Positions 26,889-35,550 of a stretch of 64,000 nucleotides of DNA are shown piece after piece (positions within the stretch are counted from its first letter, which is position 1; every line of letters starts with the position of its first letter). The stretch covers positions 1 through 64,000 of the forward strand of contig JAUVWL010000010.1 in NCBI GenBank assembly GCA_030604135.1. Direction: 5' to 3'. A program made the translations under genes and the position numbers. The notes beneath the pieces were generated by a model, which saw only the letters and a list, made by a program, of their open reading frames with translations, ran no database searches and had not been told where the DNA came from. This stretch comes from Burkholderiales bacterium. GTDB lineage: Bacteria; Pseudomonadota; Gammaproteobacteria; Burkholderiales; Burkholderiaceae_C.

Positions 26889-28190
26889 ATGTTGATACTT
26901 GCACCTGCCCGGATGTCGATCGTCGACGCAGCGGGGAGCGAGTCGCTGGTCGACTGGGTGCGCAGCAGCGACGGACAGCTGGTGCTCGATGAAGGGCAGG
27001 ACCCGGCCATCAATCTGCCTGTCGACAAAGACGTTGTCTTGGTGCTGCCTCCCCGGGCGCTTTCCTGGCACAGGCTGGATGTCCCCAAGGTCGGACAAGC
27101 ACGGCTTCGCGCCGTGCTCGAAGGTCTGCTGGAAGACCGGCTGCTGGACGAAGTGGAGCTCATGCACTTCGGCGTCGAACCCGGCAAGCGCCCCGGACAG
27201 GCGATGTGGGTGGCCGCCTGCCGCAAACCATGGCTGTCGGGCTGGTTGCAGGCCCTGGAACAGGCCGGCAAGCCCGTCTCCCGGATCGTGCCTTCCCTGT
27301 GGCCGCTGACATCGCCCGCAGCTCAGGGTCAGGTGGGTGCCACCGCTCTGGACACCAGCCCTTCGCTGCACTGGGCCCACGAAGAAGGCGACGCACCTTG
27401 GCTGACCAGTGCAAGCCCTGCGGGTCTGAGCAGTCTGCCGCTGACCTTGAAGGGATCCACCAGCGCCGAGCGCGTGCTGGATGCCCTGATGCCCACCACC
27501 GATATCGACCCGTTCTCTGCCGTGGACGAATTGCAGGGTGTCCGCTGGATGGCCGACCCGGCGGTGGCCGCAGTGGCCGAGTCGGCGCTGGGGCAGCGGT
27601 TCGAGCTGGTGATGCGCCGCGACTGGCTGCTGCAGGCGGCCCTGTCCGACTGGAATCTGGCCCAGTTCGAGTTCAGCCTGTCGGCCGGAGCGCGCCGCGG
27701 ACAGCACTGGCGCAGCCTCCTCAGGCGCTGGCGGACCGCCCCGGCGTGGCGCCCGGCCCGGTATGGATTGCTCGCCTTGCTGATGGCGCAGTTGGTCGGT
27801 TTGAATGTGGTGGCGTGGTCGGACCGCAAGAACCTGCAACTGAAGGAAACGCAGGTGCGTCAATTGCTGCAGCAGTCCTTTCCCCATGTTTCCCTGGTGC
27901 TTGATGCGTCAGCCCAGATGCGGCGCGAGGTGGGCCGCCTGCAACAAGCCAGTGGCACACCGGGTCCAGGCGACCTGGAAACGCAGCTGTCGTCGCTGGG
28001 GCAGGTCCTGCCCGATGCGCTGAGTTGGCCAACGCGCATCCAGTACGGCAACGGCCAATCTCAATTCGGCGCCTGGCAGGCGGCCGGCGTGGCGCCGGAA
28101 AGCCTGGTGCAGCCTTTGAGGGCCTCGGGCTGGCAGGTCTCCTGGGACGGTGATGCGATGCGGCTGCAGCCGGCAGGGGGCACGCCATGA
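26889..28190 (+). CDS. gspL: type II secretion system protein GspL
   Basis: A 433-residue inner-membrane platform protein. The N-terminal cytoplasmic part (1-290) has the actin-like fold that docks GspE (VVLVLPPRALSWHRLDVPKV, then RLRAVLEGLLEDRLL). One membrane segment lies near 294-312 (YGLLALLMAQLVGLNVVAW), followed by a ferredoxin-like periplasmic domain. It recruits the ATPase and binds GspM, whose gene overlaps its stop by 4 bp. A 73-bp gap separates it from gspK, so an internal promoter is possible. Confidence 0.9.
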   Translation: MLILAPARMSIVDAAGSESLVDWVRSSDGQLVLDEGQDPAINLPVDKDVVLVLPPRALSWHRLDVPKVGQARLRAVLEGLLEDRLLDEVELMHFGVEPGKRPGQAMWVAACRKPWLSGWLQALEQAGKPVSRIVPSLWPLTSPAAQGQVGATALDTSPSLHWAHEEGDAPWLTSASPAGLSSLPLTLKGSTSAERVLDALMPTTDIDPFSAVDELQGVRWMADPAVAAVAESALGQRFELVMRRDWLLQAALSDWNLAQFEFSLSAGARRGQHWRSLLRRWRTAPAWRPARYGLLALLMAQLVGLNVVAWSDRKNLQLKETQVRQLLQQSFPHVSLVLDASAQMRREVGRLQQASGTPGPGDLETQLSSLGQVLPDALSWPTRIQYGNGQSQFGAWQAAGVAPESLVQPLRASGWQVSWDGDAMRLQPAGGTP

Positions 28191-28720
28191 GTCGGCCGAT
28201 AGCCAAACCGCCCGTTTTGCAGGCACTGCGCGAACGCCTGGATGCCACGTTGGGGGGGCTTGCACCACGCGAGCGGCTGGCGGTGCTGCTGGCGCTGTGG
28301 CTGCTGGGACTCGCACTGTTGTGGTGGTTGGCGCTGGCACCTGCCTGGCGGACCTTGTCCGAGGCACCTGAGCGGCACGCACGCCTGGACAGACAACTGG
28401 CGGAAATGCGTCAGCTGGCTGCCACGGCCAGTCTGCTGCGAGAACAGGCGTCCGCTCAAGCCATCGGGCGATCCGCCGCCCTGCGGGCCATCGAAGTCTC
28501 CATGGCGACCCTGGGCTCATCTGCCCAGATGAGCGTAACCGGAGACCGGGTGGTGGTCACGGTGAGCAACATCCCTCCCCAGGCTCTGGCTCAGTGGCTG
28601 GCCCAGGTGCGCTTGAATGCCCGCGTTTTCCCGGTGGAAGCTCAGCTCAACGCTGGCACGGCGCCCCAGGTGTGGAGCGGCACCTTGATGCTCGGTGGTC
28701 CGAGTCTGGCGGAGAACTGA
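28187..28720 (+). CDS. gspM: type II secretion system protein GspM
   Basis: A 177-residue bitopic inner-membrane protein. One membrane segment is at residues 35-55 (LAVLLALWLLGLALLWWLAL). A periplasmic coiled-coil/ferredoxin-like domain ends with LAQWLAQVRLNARVFPVEAQL. GspM partners GspL in the platform. The gene overlaps gspL by 4 bp and gspN begins just after its stop. Confidence 0.88.
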   Translation: MSRPIAKPPVLQALRERLDATLGGLAPRERLAVLLALWLLGLALLWWLALAPAWRTLSEAPERHARLDRQLAEMRQLAATASLLREQASAQAIGRSAALRAIEVSMATLGSSAQMSVTGDRVVVTVSNIPPQALAQWLAQVRLNARVFPVEAQLNAGTAPQVWSGTLMLGGPSLAEN

Positions 28721-28721
28721 G

Positions 28722-29516
28722 ATGGAAAGTGCATGGCCGCAAAGAATGGCCTGGATGGCTGCGGTGCTGGGGCTCTTCATCGCGCTGTTGCTGTTTGCAC
28801 CGGCACGGTGGCTGAGCGGTACCATCTCCGGGCTCACGTCGGGTCATGTGCAGTTGCTCAATGCGCGCGGCAGCCTCTGGTCTGGGCAAGCCGACCTCAT
28901 GTTGACCGGGGGCACCGGCAGCCAGACGCGGGCGGCACTGCCCCAGGGAATTCGCTGGCACATGCGCCCAGGCTGGGAGCACGGTGCACCGGTGATGCGT
29001 CTGGCGGTGCTCGCACCGTGCTGCACACCCGCCCCTCTGAACCTGAGCCTGCGCCCTTCCCTGGGCGGAGGCAGCGTGGCCCTGGCGGCCTCCCGCAGCC
29101 AATGGCCGGCGGACATCCTGATTGGCTTGGGCACACCCTGGAACACCCTGCGACTGGAGGGGCGCCTCCAACTGGAAACCGAGGGCTTCACCGCGCGCTG
29201 GCAACAGGGGCGCCTGGGGCTGGAGGGCGGCCTGGGTCTGGATGCTTTTGAAGTCGCGTCGCGCCTGTCCACCCTGCGCCCGCTGGGCAGCTACCGACTG
29301 GAACTGCTGGCCTCCGACGACGGTCACACGGCCACACTCGCCCTGTCAACCCACAGCGGAGCCCTGCAGCTGCAAGGCCAGGGGCAGTGGGTGGGTTCAC
29401 GGCTTCGTTTCGAAGGTGTGGCCGAGGCGGCCAGCGGCCTTGAAACGGCCCTGGCCAACCTGCTCAACATCATTGGCCGGCGAGACGGTTCCCGCTCGCT
29501 GCTCAGTCTGGGGTAA
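28722..29516 (+). CDS. gspN: type II secretion system protein GspN
   Basis: A 264-residue protein with an N-terminal membrane anchor (residues 9-28, MAWMAAVLGLFIALLLFAPA) and a periplasmic domain (RLGLEGGLGLDAFEVASRL region). GspN is the least conserved and often dispensable T2SS component. Its presence here matches the Burkholderiales/Xanthomonadales-type clusters. The start codon is 1 bp after the gspM stop. Confidence 0.8.
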   Translation: MESAWPQRMAWMAAVLGLFIALLLFAPARWLSGTISGLTSGHVQLLNARGSLWSGQADLMLTGGTGSQTRAALPQGIRWHMRPGWEHGAPVMRLAVLAPCCTPAPLNLSLRPSLGGGSVALAASRSQWPADILIGLGTPWNTLRLEGRLQLETEGFTARWQQGRLGLEGGLGLDAFEVASRLSTLRPLGSYRLELLASDDGHTATLALSTHSGALQLQGQGQWVGSRLRFEGVAEAASGLETALANLLNIIGRRDGSRSLLSLG

Positions 29517-29570
29517 CCAAATGGAACGCAAACAGGGTCTGCGGACACCGGGACGCGGTAGGATCACCAC

Positions 29571-31781
29571 ATGAAGCAGAACGACCCGAGTGCTGCCCTG
29601 CAAGGGTGGGTGCGCAATCGACAAGCTGGCTCGCTGAGACGCCAGCTGCTGGCGCTGGGCGCCAGCACCATGGTGGCACTGGCGCCATGGCAGGCCCAGG
29701 GGCAGTCCGCACGCGCATCCAGCGAACCGATCGTGCTGAACTTCGTGGGCGCCGAGATCGAGGCCGTGGCCCGCACCATGGCCACCATCACCGGCCGCAA
29801 TGTGGTTGTCGATCCCCGTGTGAGAGGCAACATCAACCTGGCGACGGAGCGCCCGGTTTCACCGAACGAGGCATTGAACCAGTTCGCAGCGGTGCTGCGT
29901 CTGCAAGGTTTCTCGCTGGTGGACACCGGCGGCCTGTACAAAATCGTGCCCGAAGCCGATGCCAAACTCCAAGGCCAGGTGGTCAACGCCGGATCGGTCG
30001 ACCGGCTCCAAACCTCCAACCAGATCGTCACCCAGATCTTCCGGCTCAACCACGAATCGGCCAACAACCTGGTGCCGGTGCTTCGGCCCCTGATTGGCCC
30101 GAACAACACGATCAATGTCAGCCCGGGCAACAACTCGCTGGTCATCACGGACTACGCGGACAACTTGCAGCGCATCGGACGCATCATTGCGGCCCTGGAT
30201 GTCTCCGGTGCCACCGATGTCCAGGTGATTCCGGTCCGTCACGGTGTCGCGGCCGATCTGGCTGCCCTGGTCAACAAGCTGCTGGAGGGCGGGGGCACGG
30301 CGGGGGCCGCAGGTGCCGGGGCGGCTGGCGTCGACACTTCCTACCGGACAACCGTGATTGCTGAACCGCGCAGCAACAGCCTGGTGGTTCGCTCGGCCAA
30401 TCCGGCGCGCCAGGCGCTCGCCCGCTCTCTGGTGGTTCAGCTCGACCAGCCGAGCTCAGACCGGCAGAGCGGCAACATCCACGTGGTCTACCTCAAAAAT
30501 GCGAACGCGGTGGCACTGGCGGCCACCTTGCGTGCCGCCCTGGCTGCCGAGTCCGGACAGATCGGTGGTGGCACCGGTGCTGCGGCCATGGGTGGTGCAC
30601 CCCGTGCCACTGCGGTGGTGGCCGGCGGGGCCGCTGGCGCTGACCGTTCGACCGCCCCAGTGACAGCCGTCGGTGAACCGTCCACCGGAGGTCAGATTCA
30701 GGCCGACCCGGCCACCAACTCGCTCATCATCACGGCGCCGGAACCGGTGTACCGCCAGTTGCGCGCGGTGATCGATCAGCTGGACTCGCGACGCGCTCAA
30801 GTCTATGTCGAAAGCCTGATCGCCGAGGTGAACGCCGACAAGGCGGCCGAGTTCGGTATCCAGTGGCAAGGCCCCCTCGGTGGCCTGACCGACCGGCTGA
30901 TTGGTGTGATGGGCACCAACTTCGGAGCCGGTGCGGCCAACATACTGACCAACACGCTGCCCGTGGCCACCGGCGATTTCGGCAACTTGACCCCACCACC
31001 CCCGGGTCTGAACCTCGGTCTTGCGGAACGGCGCAACGGGGTCTACGTGCTGGGCTTCCTGGCGCGCATGCTGCAGCAAAACGGCGATGGCAACATCCTG
31101 TCCACCCCGAATCTGCTCACACTGGACAACGAGGAAGCCAAGATCGTGATCGGGCAGAACGTGCCCTTTGTGACCGGCCAGTTCACCAACACCGGCAGCA
31201 ACGATGGGTCGGTCAATCCTTTTCAGACCATCGAGCGCAAGGACGTGGGTCTGACCCTGCGTGTGCGCCCGCAGATCAGCGAAAACGGCACCATCAAGAT
31301 GACCATCTATCAGGAAGTCAGCAGCGTGCAGGCTTCCTCGGTGAATTCGGCGGCCGGCCTGATCACCAACAAGCGGACCATCGAATCGACCGTGCTGGTC
31401 GATGATGGCGAAATTGTGGTGCTGGGTGGCCTGTTGCAAGACGAATACTCGGCCAACCAGGACAAGGTGCCGGGTCTGGGCGACATTCCGGTGCTGGGCA
31501 ACCTGTTTCGCAGCGAAAGCCGCAACCGCCGCAAGACCAACCTGATGGTGTTCCTCAGGCCGGTGGTGCTTCGTGACAGCAGGGAAAGCCATTCGTTCTC
31601 GCTGGACCGCTACGAAATGATGCGTGCGATCCAGAAAGAAGCCCAGCCGCCAGCCAGCAGCGTCTTGCGCATCAATGAGGCGCCCGTCATTCCGCCGCGC
31701 GGAACGCCTGTCGAGTTGCCCGGCCGTGCTGCACCGCGGGCGGTGGAGCCGGTCCAGATCGACCCTTTGCTGTTGAATTGA
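29571..31781 (+). CDS. gspD: type II secretion system secretin GspD
   Basis: A 736-residue outer-membrane secretin precursor. After a signal segment (to about residue 45), the N0 domain begins PIVLNFVGAEIEAVARTMAT. N1-N3 repeats follow (LNHESANNLVPVLRPLIGPN; VVYLKNANAVALAATLRAAL with a Gly/Ala-rich insert). The secretin barrel core includes VYVESLIAEVNADKAAEFGI and GNILSTPNLLTLDNEEAKIV. The last part, VVLGGLLQDEYSANQDKVPGL, is the secretin signature. It forms the gated pore for folded exoproteins. No lipobox is seen, so assembly may need an external pilotin. In this cluster it lies after gspN, not next to gspC. Confidence 0.94.
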   Translation: MKQNDPSAALQGWVRNRQAGSLRRQLLALGASTMVALAPWQAQGQSARASSEPIVLNFVGAEIEAVARTMATITGRNVVVDPRVRGNINLATERPVSPNEALNQFAAVLRLQGFSLVDTGGLYKIVPEADAKLQGQVVNAGSVDRLQTSNQIVTQIFRLNHESANNLVPVLRPLIGPNNTINVSPGNNSLVITDYADNLQRIGRIIAALDVSGATDVQVIPVRHGVAADLAALVNKLLEGGGTAGAAGAGAAGVDTSYRTTVIAEPRSNSLVVRSANPARQALARSLVVQLDQPSSDRQSGNIHVVYLKNANAVALAATLRAALAAESGQIGGGTGAAAMGGAPRATAVVAGGAAGADRSTAPVTAVGEPSTGGQIQADPATNSLIITAPEPVYRQLRAVIDQLDSRRAQVYVESLIAEVNADKAAEFGIQWQGPLGGLTDRLIGVMGTNFGAGAANILTNTLPVATGDFGNLTPPPPGLNLGLAERRNGVYVLGFLARMLQQNGDGNILSTPNLLTLDNEEAKIVIGQNVPFVTGQFTNTGSNDGSVNPFQTIERKDVGLTLRVRPQISENGTIKMTIYQEVSSVQASSVNSAAGLITNKRTIESTVLVDDGEIVVLGGLLQDEYSANQDKVPGLGDIPVLGNLFRSESRNRRKTNLMVFLRPVVLRDSRESHSFSLDRYEMMRAIQKEAQPPASSVLRINEAPVIPPRGTPVELPGRAAPRAVEPVQIDPLLLN

Positions 31782-31791
31782 CGGGGCCGGC

Positions 31792-33234
31792 GTGAAGTAC
31801 CCATTGCCCTATGCGTTTGCGCGCGAGCACCTGTGGCTGCTTGAGGACGACGGAGGGGTTCTGACGCTCACCGGCCCTGACACGCCGGCGGCCAACGGGC
31901 TCGCCCATCAGCGTCGGCTGTCGGCCCTGACGGAAATTCTGCGCCGGCATGAGGTGGCACAGGTTCGCTGGGAGGCCGCCGAGCCGCTGAGCCAGCGCAT
32001 CAGTGCGGCATATGCCGAGGGGGAATCCAGTGCTGCGGCCGTGGTCAGCGAGGTGCAAAGCGATGCCGATCTGAGCCGGATGATGCAGGAGCTGCCAGCC
32101 ATCGAGGACCTGCTGGAGACGGCCGACGATGCCCCTATCATCCGCATGCTCAATGCGCTGCTGACGCAGGCAGCCCGTGACGGTGCCAGCGACATCCACA
32201 TTGAACCCTATGAACGCCATTCAAGTGTGCGCTTCCGGGTCGATGGCAGTCTGCGCGAGGTGGTGCAGCCCAACCGGGCGCTGCACGCGGCCCTGATCTC
32301 GCGCCTGAAGATCATGGCCGAACTCGACATTTCCGAGAAGCGACTGCCCCAGGATGGCCGCATCAGCCTGCGCATCGGCACCCGTGCGGTGGACGTTCGG
32401 GTGTCCACCCTGCCCAGCGCCCACGGAGAACGGGCGGTGCTGCGCCTGCTGGACAAGAGCGAGAGCAAGCTCAACCTGGAAGCGGTGGGCATGGAAGGTG
32501 ACGTGCTGGCGCGCTTCGAGCGTCTCATCCGTCAGCCGCACGGCATCATCCTGGTCACCGGCCCGACCGGTTCGGGCAAGACCACCACCCTGTATGCGGC
32601 GCTGCAACGACTGGACGCCAGCACGCTGAACATCATGACGGTGGAGGATCCGATCGAGTACGAACTGCCGGGCATTGGCCAGACACAGGTCAATTCGAAG
32701 ATCGACCTGAGCTTTGCCAAGGCACTGAGGGCCATCTTGCGGCAAGACCCGGACGTGATCATGATCGGCGAGATCCGCGACTTCGAGACCGCACAGATCG
32801 CCATCCAGGCCTCACTGACCGGCCACCTGGTGCTGGCCACCTTGCACACCAACGACGCACCGAGTGCGGTGACCCGCCTGACCGACATGGGGGTGGAGCC
32901 GTTCCTGCTGTCCTCCAGCCTGCTGGGGGTGCTGGCCCAGCGGCTGGTGCGTCGCCTGTGTCCTCTCTGCAAACGCCAAGACGAACACGGCCAATGGCAC
33001 CCGGTGGGCTGCAAGCACTGCAACCAGAGTGGCTACAAGGGCCGCACCGGCATTTACGAGATGATGGTGGCGGACGAGCGGGTGCGCGAACTGGTGCACA
33101 ACCGCGCAGCCGAAAGCGAGGTGGCAGCGGCCGCTGTGGCCGGCGGCTTGCGCACCATGCGTGAGGATGGCCAGCGGCTGGTGGATGCGGGCATCACTTC
33201 GCTGGCCGAGGTGATGAGCGTCACCCGTGACTGA
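31792..33234 (+). CDS. gspE: type II secretion ATPase GspE
   Basis: A 480-residue hexameric cytosolic ATPase powering the pseudopilus. Walker A is GPTGSGKTT, the Asp and His boxes are in VEDPIEYELPGIGQTQV and TGHLVLATLHTNDA, and Walker B is DVIMIGEIRD. The zinc finger is a Cys4 pair, CPLC at about 390 and CKHC at about 407. The N-terminal GspL-binding domain is present (PLPYAFAREHLWLL). It starts with GTG 10 bp after the gspD stop. Confidence 0.94.
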   Translation: MKYPLPYAFAREHLWLLEDDGGVLTLTGPDTPAANGLAHQRRLSALTEILRRHEVAQVRWEAAEPLSQRISAAYAEGESSAAAVVSEVQSDADLSRMMQELPAIEDLLETADDAPIIRMLNALLTQAARDGASDIHIEPYERHSSVRFRVDGSLREVVQPNRALHAALISRLKIMAELDISEKRLPQDGRISLRIGTRAVDVRVSTLPSAHGERAVLRLLDKSESKLNLEAVGMEGDVLARFERLIRQPHGIILVTGPTGSGKTTTLYAALQRLDASTLNIMTVEDPIEYELPGIGQTQVNSKIDLSFAKALRAILRQDPDVIMIGEIRDFETAQIAIQASLTGHLVLATLHTNDAPSAVTRLTDMGVEPFLLSSSLLGVLAQRLVRRLCPLCKRQDEHGQWHPVGCKHCNQSGYKGRTGIYEMMVADERVRELVHNRAAESEVAAAAVAGGLRTMREDGQRLVDAGITSLAEVMSVTRD

Positions 33235-33310
33235 CATGCATCATCCCCCTGCGCTGTTTCAGCCCACGGGCTGGGCGGATCTGCCTGAGACCTCAACCGT
33301 TTCCTGAACC

Positions 33311-34537
33311 ATGCCGGCCTACACGTTTGAAGCGCTGGATGCCAAAGGAGCCACCCAAAAGGGGCTGATCGATGCCGACACGGCGCGGTCGGCGCGCAGC
33401 ATGCTGCGCGCGCGCGCCCTGGTGCCGCTGTCGGTGGAACTGGCCACCGGAGGAGCCCCCGAGGGTGGTCAGGGATGGAACATCACGCTCTGGGGTGGCG
33501 GGGTTTTCAACAGCACGGGGCTGGCGGTGTGGACGCGGCAACTGGCGGGTCTGGTGTCGGCCGGCTTGCCACTGGAGCGCGCGCTTTCGGCCCTGACCGA
33601 AGAAGCCGAGGACGAGCGCCAGCGCAACCTGCTGGCCACGCTCCGATCCGAGGTCAACGGCGGGTCGCCGTTTGCGCGGGCGCTGGCCGAACACCGCCGC
33701 GAGTTCGACGAAGGCTTCACCGCGGTGATTGCCGCGGGCGAGCAGAGCGGGCAACTGGGCTCGGTGCTGGAACGACTGGCCGATGACCTGGAAGCGCGTC
33801 AGGAGTTGAAGAACAAGCTGATCGCCGCGTCCCTGTATCCGGCCATCGTGACCCTGGTGGCGGTGGTGATTGTGGTCTTCCTCGTGTCTTATGTGGTGCC
33901 CCAGGTGGCGGGCGTGTTTGCCGGCAGCAAGCAGGCATTGCCGCTGCTGACGGTGATCATGATGGGCATCAGCGACTTCGTGCGCCAGCAGGGCTGGTGG
34001 CTGCTGGGCGTGCTGGTGGTCAGTGTGATCGGGGTGCTGCTGGCCCGGCGTCAGCCCACGCTGCGCGAACGCATGGACGCAGCCTGGCTGCAGCTTCCCC
34101 TGGTGGGGCGTTTGTCCAGGGGCTACAACGCGGCCCGGTTTGCAGCCACCCTGTCCTTGCTGACGGCTGCCGGCGTGCCGATCCTCAAGGCCTTGCAGAC
34201 AGCAGCAGAAACCTTGTCCAACCGGGCCATGCGGGCCGACGCGCTCGATGCCTTGGTGCTGGTGCGCGAAGGCGCGCCGCTGGCCTCGGCCCTGGCCAGC
34301 AAGAAGCGGTTTCCGCCGCTGGTGTCGATGTTTGCCCGCCTGGGTGAGCAGACCGGCCAGCTGCCCTCGATGCTGGGACGCGCGGCTGGCCAGCTCAGCG
34401 CTGAAGTGCAGCGCCGGGCCATGCACATGGCCACCATTCTGGAGCCGCTGCTGATCGTGGGCATGGGCTTGATCGTGATGCTGATCGTGCTGGCCGTGCT
34501 GATGCCGATCATCCAGCTGAACCAGCTGGTCACTTGA
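33311..34537 (+). CDS. gspF: type II secretion inner-membrane platform protein GspF
   Basis: A 408-residue polytopic inner-membrane protein with two tandem GspF domains. The first is around LAVWTRQLAGLVSAGLPLERAL. The second is around RFAATLSLLTAAGVPILKAL. Three membrane segments lie near 170-195, 220-240 and 375-395. It couples GspE rotation to pseudopilin insertion. It is the last gene of the cluster, 76 bp after gspE. Repeat copy B directly follows its stop. Confidence 0.93.
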   Translation: MPAYTFEALDAKGATQKGLIDADTARSARSMLRARALVPLSVELATGGAPEGGQGWNITLWGGGVFNSTGLAVWTRQLAGLVSAGLPLERALSALTEEAEDERQRNLLATLRSEVNGGSPFARALAEHRREFDEGFTAVIAAGEQSGQLGSVLERLADDLEARQELKNKLIAASLYPAIVTLVAVVIVVFLVSYVVPQVAGVFAGSKQALPLLTVIMMGISDFVRQQGWWLLGVLVVSVIGVLLARRQPTLRERMDAAWLQLPLVGRLSRGYNAARFAATLSLLTAAGVPILKALQTAAETLSNRAMRADALDALVLVREGAPLASALASKKRFPPLVSMFARLGEQTGQLPSMLGRAAGQLSAEVQRRAMHMATILEPLLIVGMGLIVMLIVLAVLMPIIQLNQLVT

Positions 34538-34538
34538 T

Positions 34539-34617
34539 CCCCCCTGCGCCGCTTCGCGTCTTCCTCCCTGAGGGGGGACCGCGCCTGCGGCCCGGCAAAG
34601 CCGGTTCCGCGGCGCGC
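34539..34617 (+). repeat. dispersed intergenic repeat, copy B
   Basis: About 79 bp starting TCCCCCCTGCGCCGCTTCGC, with GCGGCCCGGCAAAGCCGGTT near its end. It is nearly identical to copy A over its first half and closely related to copy C. It fills the space between the gspF stop and the ribosome site of the nucleotidase gene. Confidence 0.8.
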
Positions 34618-34649
34618 TTGACAGGTACGCATTCTTCAGGAGGCAAAGC

Positions 34650-35546
34650 ATGCCGGTGACGCTGGATGGACAGTTGGTGGTGGCGATTTCTTCTCGGGCG
34701 CTGTTCGACTTCGAGGAGGAGAACCGGGTTTTCGAGACCGGTGACGACCGCGCCTACATGAAGCTGCAGCTGGACCGGCTGGACCAGCCAGCGCCACCGG
34801 GGGTGGCGTTTTCACTGGTGCACAAGCTGTTGGCCTTCAACGACGCACAAGCCCAGCGGGTGGAGGTGGTGATCCTCTCGCGCAACGACCCGGTTTCGGG
34901 CATGCGGGTGTTCCGCTCGGCCCAGCACTATGGCCTGCCGATCCAGCGCGGGTCGTTCACGCGCGGCCAGCCGCCCTGGCGCTACCTGCGGCCGCTGCGG
35001 GCCAACCTGTTCCTGTCGACCCACCTGGCCGATGTGCGCGCGGCCCTGGCGGCCGGTGTGCCGGCGGCGCAGGTGTATCCGCACTCGGTGCGCGCCAGCG
35101 ACGCGCACCCGCACGAAGTGCGGATTGCCTTTGACGGCGACGCGGTGCTGTTCTCCGATGAAGCCGAACGGGTGTTCCAGAGCGAGGGGCTGAGTGCCTT
35201 CCAGCTGCACGAGGCCAGCAAGGCCGGGTTGCCCCTGCCCGGAGGTCCGTTCAAGCCGTTGCTGGAGGCATTGCACAGGTTGCAGGCCGAGGGCACGAGC
35301 AGCATGCGCGTGCGCACCGCACTGGTGACGGCGCGCAGCGCACCGGCCCACGAGCGGGCCATCCGAACTCTGATGAACTGGAACATCGAGGTGGACGAGG
35401 CCATGTTCCTGGGCGGTCTGCCCAAAGGCGAGTTCCTGCGTGAGTTCGAGCCTGACTTCTTCTTCGACGACCAGACCGGCCACATCGAATCGGCGGCGCA
35501 GCATGTGCCGGCCGGCCATGTGGCCAGTGGCATCGCCAACGGCTGA
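34650..35546 (+). CDS. cytosolic 5'-nucleotidase family protein
   Basis: A 298-residue protein of the bacterial 5'-nucleotidase family related to vertebrate cytosolic 5'-nucleotidase I. HAD-like acidic motifs are present: ISSRALFDFEEEN at the start, LSRNDP (a conserved family hallmark), RIAFDGDAVLFSDEAE, and FEPDFFFDDQTGHIE near the end. Such enzymes dephosphorylate nucleoside monophosphates. A strong GGAGG site precedes the start. The ABC exporter gene begins 4 bp after its stop, so the two are probably co-transcribed. Confidence 0.82.
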   Translation: MPVTLDGQLVVAISSRALFDFEEENRVFETGDDRAYMKLQLDRLDQPAPPGVAFSLVHKLLAFNDAQAQRVEVVILSRNDPVSGMRVFRSAQHYGLPIQRGSFTRGQPPWRYLRPLRANLFLSTHLADVRAALAAGVPAAQVYPHSVRASDAHPHEVRIAFDGDAVLFSDEAERVFQSEGLSAFQLHEASKAGLPLPGGPFKPLLEALHRLQAEGTSSMRVRTALVTARSAPAHERAIRTLMNWNIEVDEAMFLGGLPKGEFLREFEPDFFFDDQTGHIESAAQHVPAGHVASGIANG

Positions 35547-35550
35547 CACC

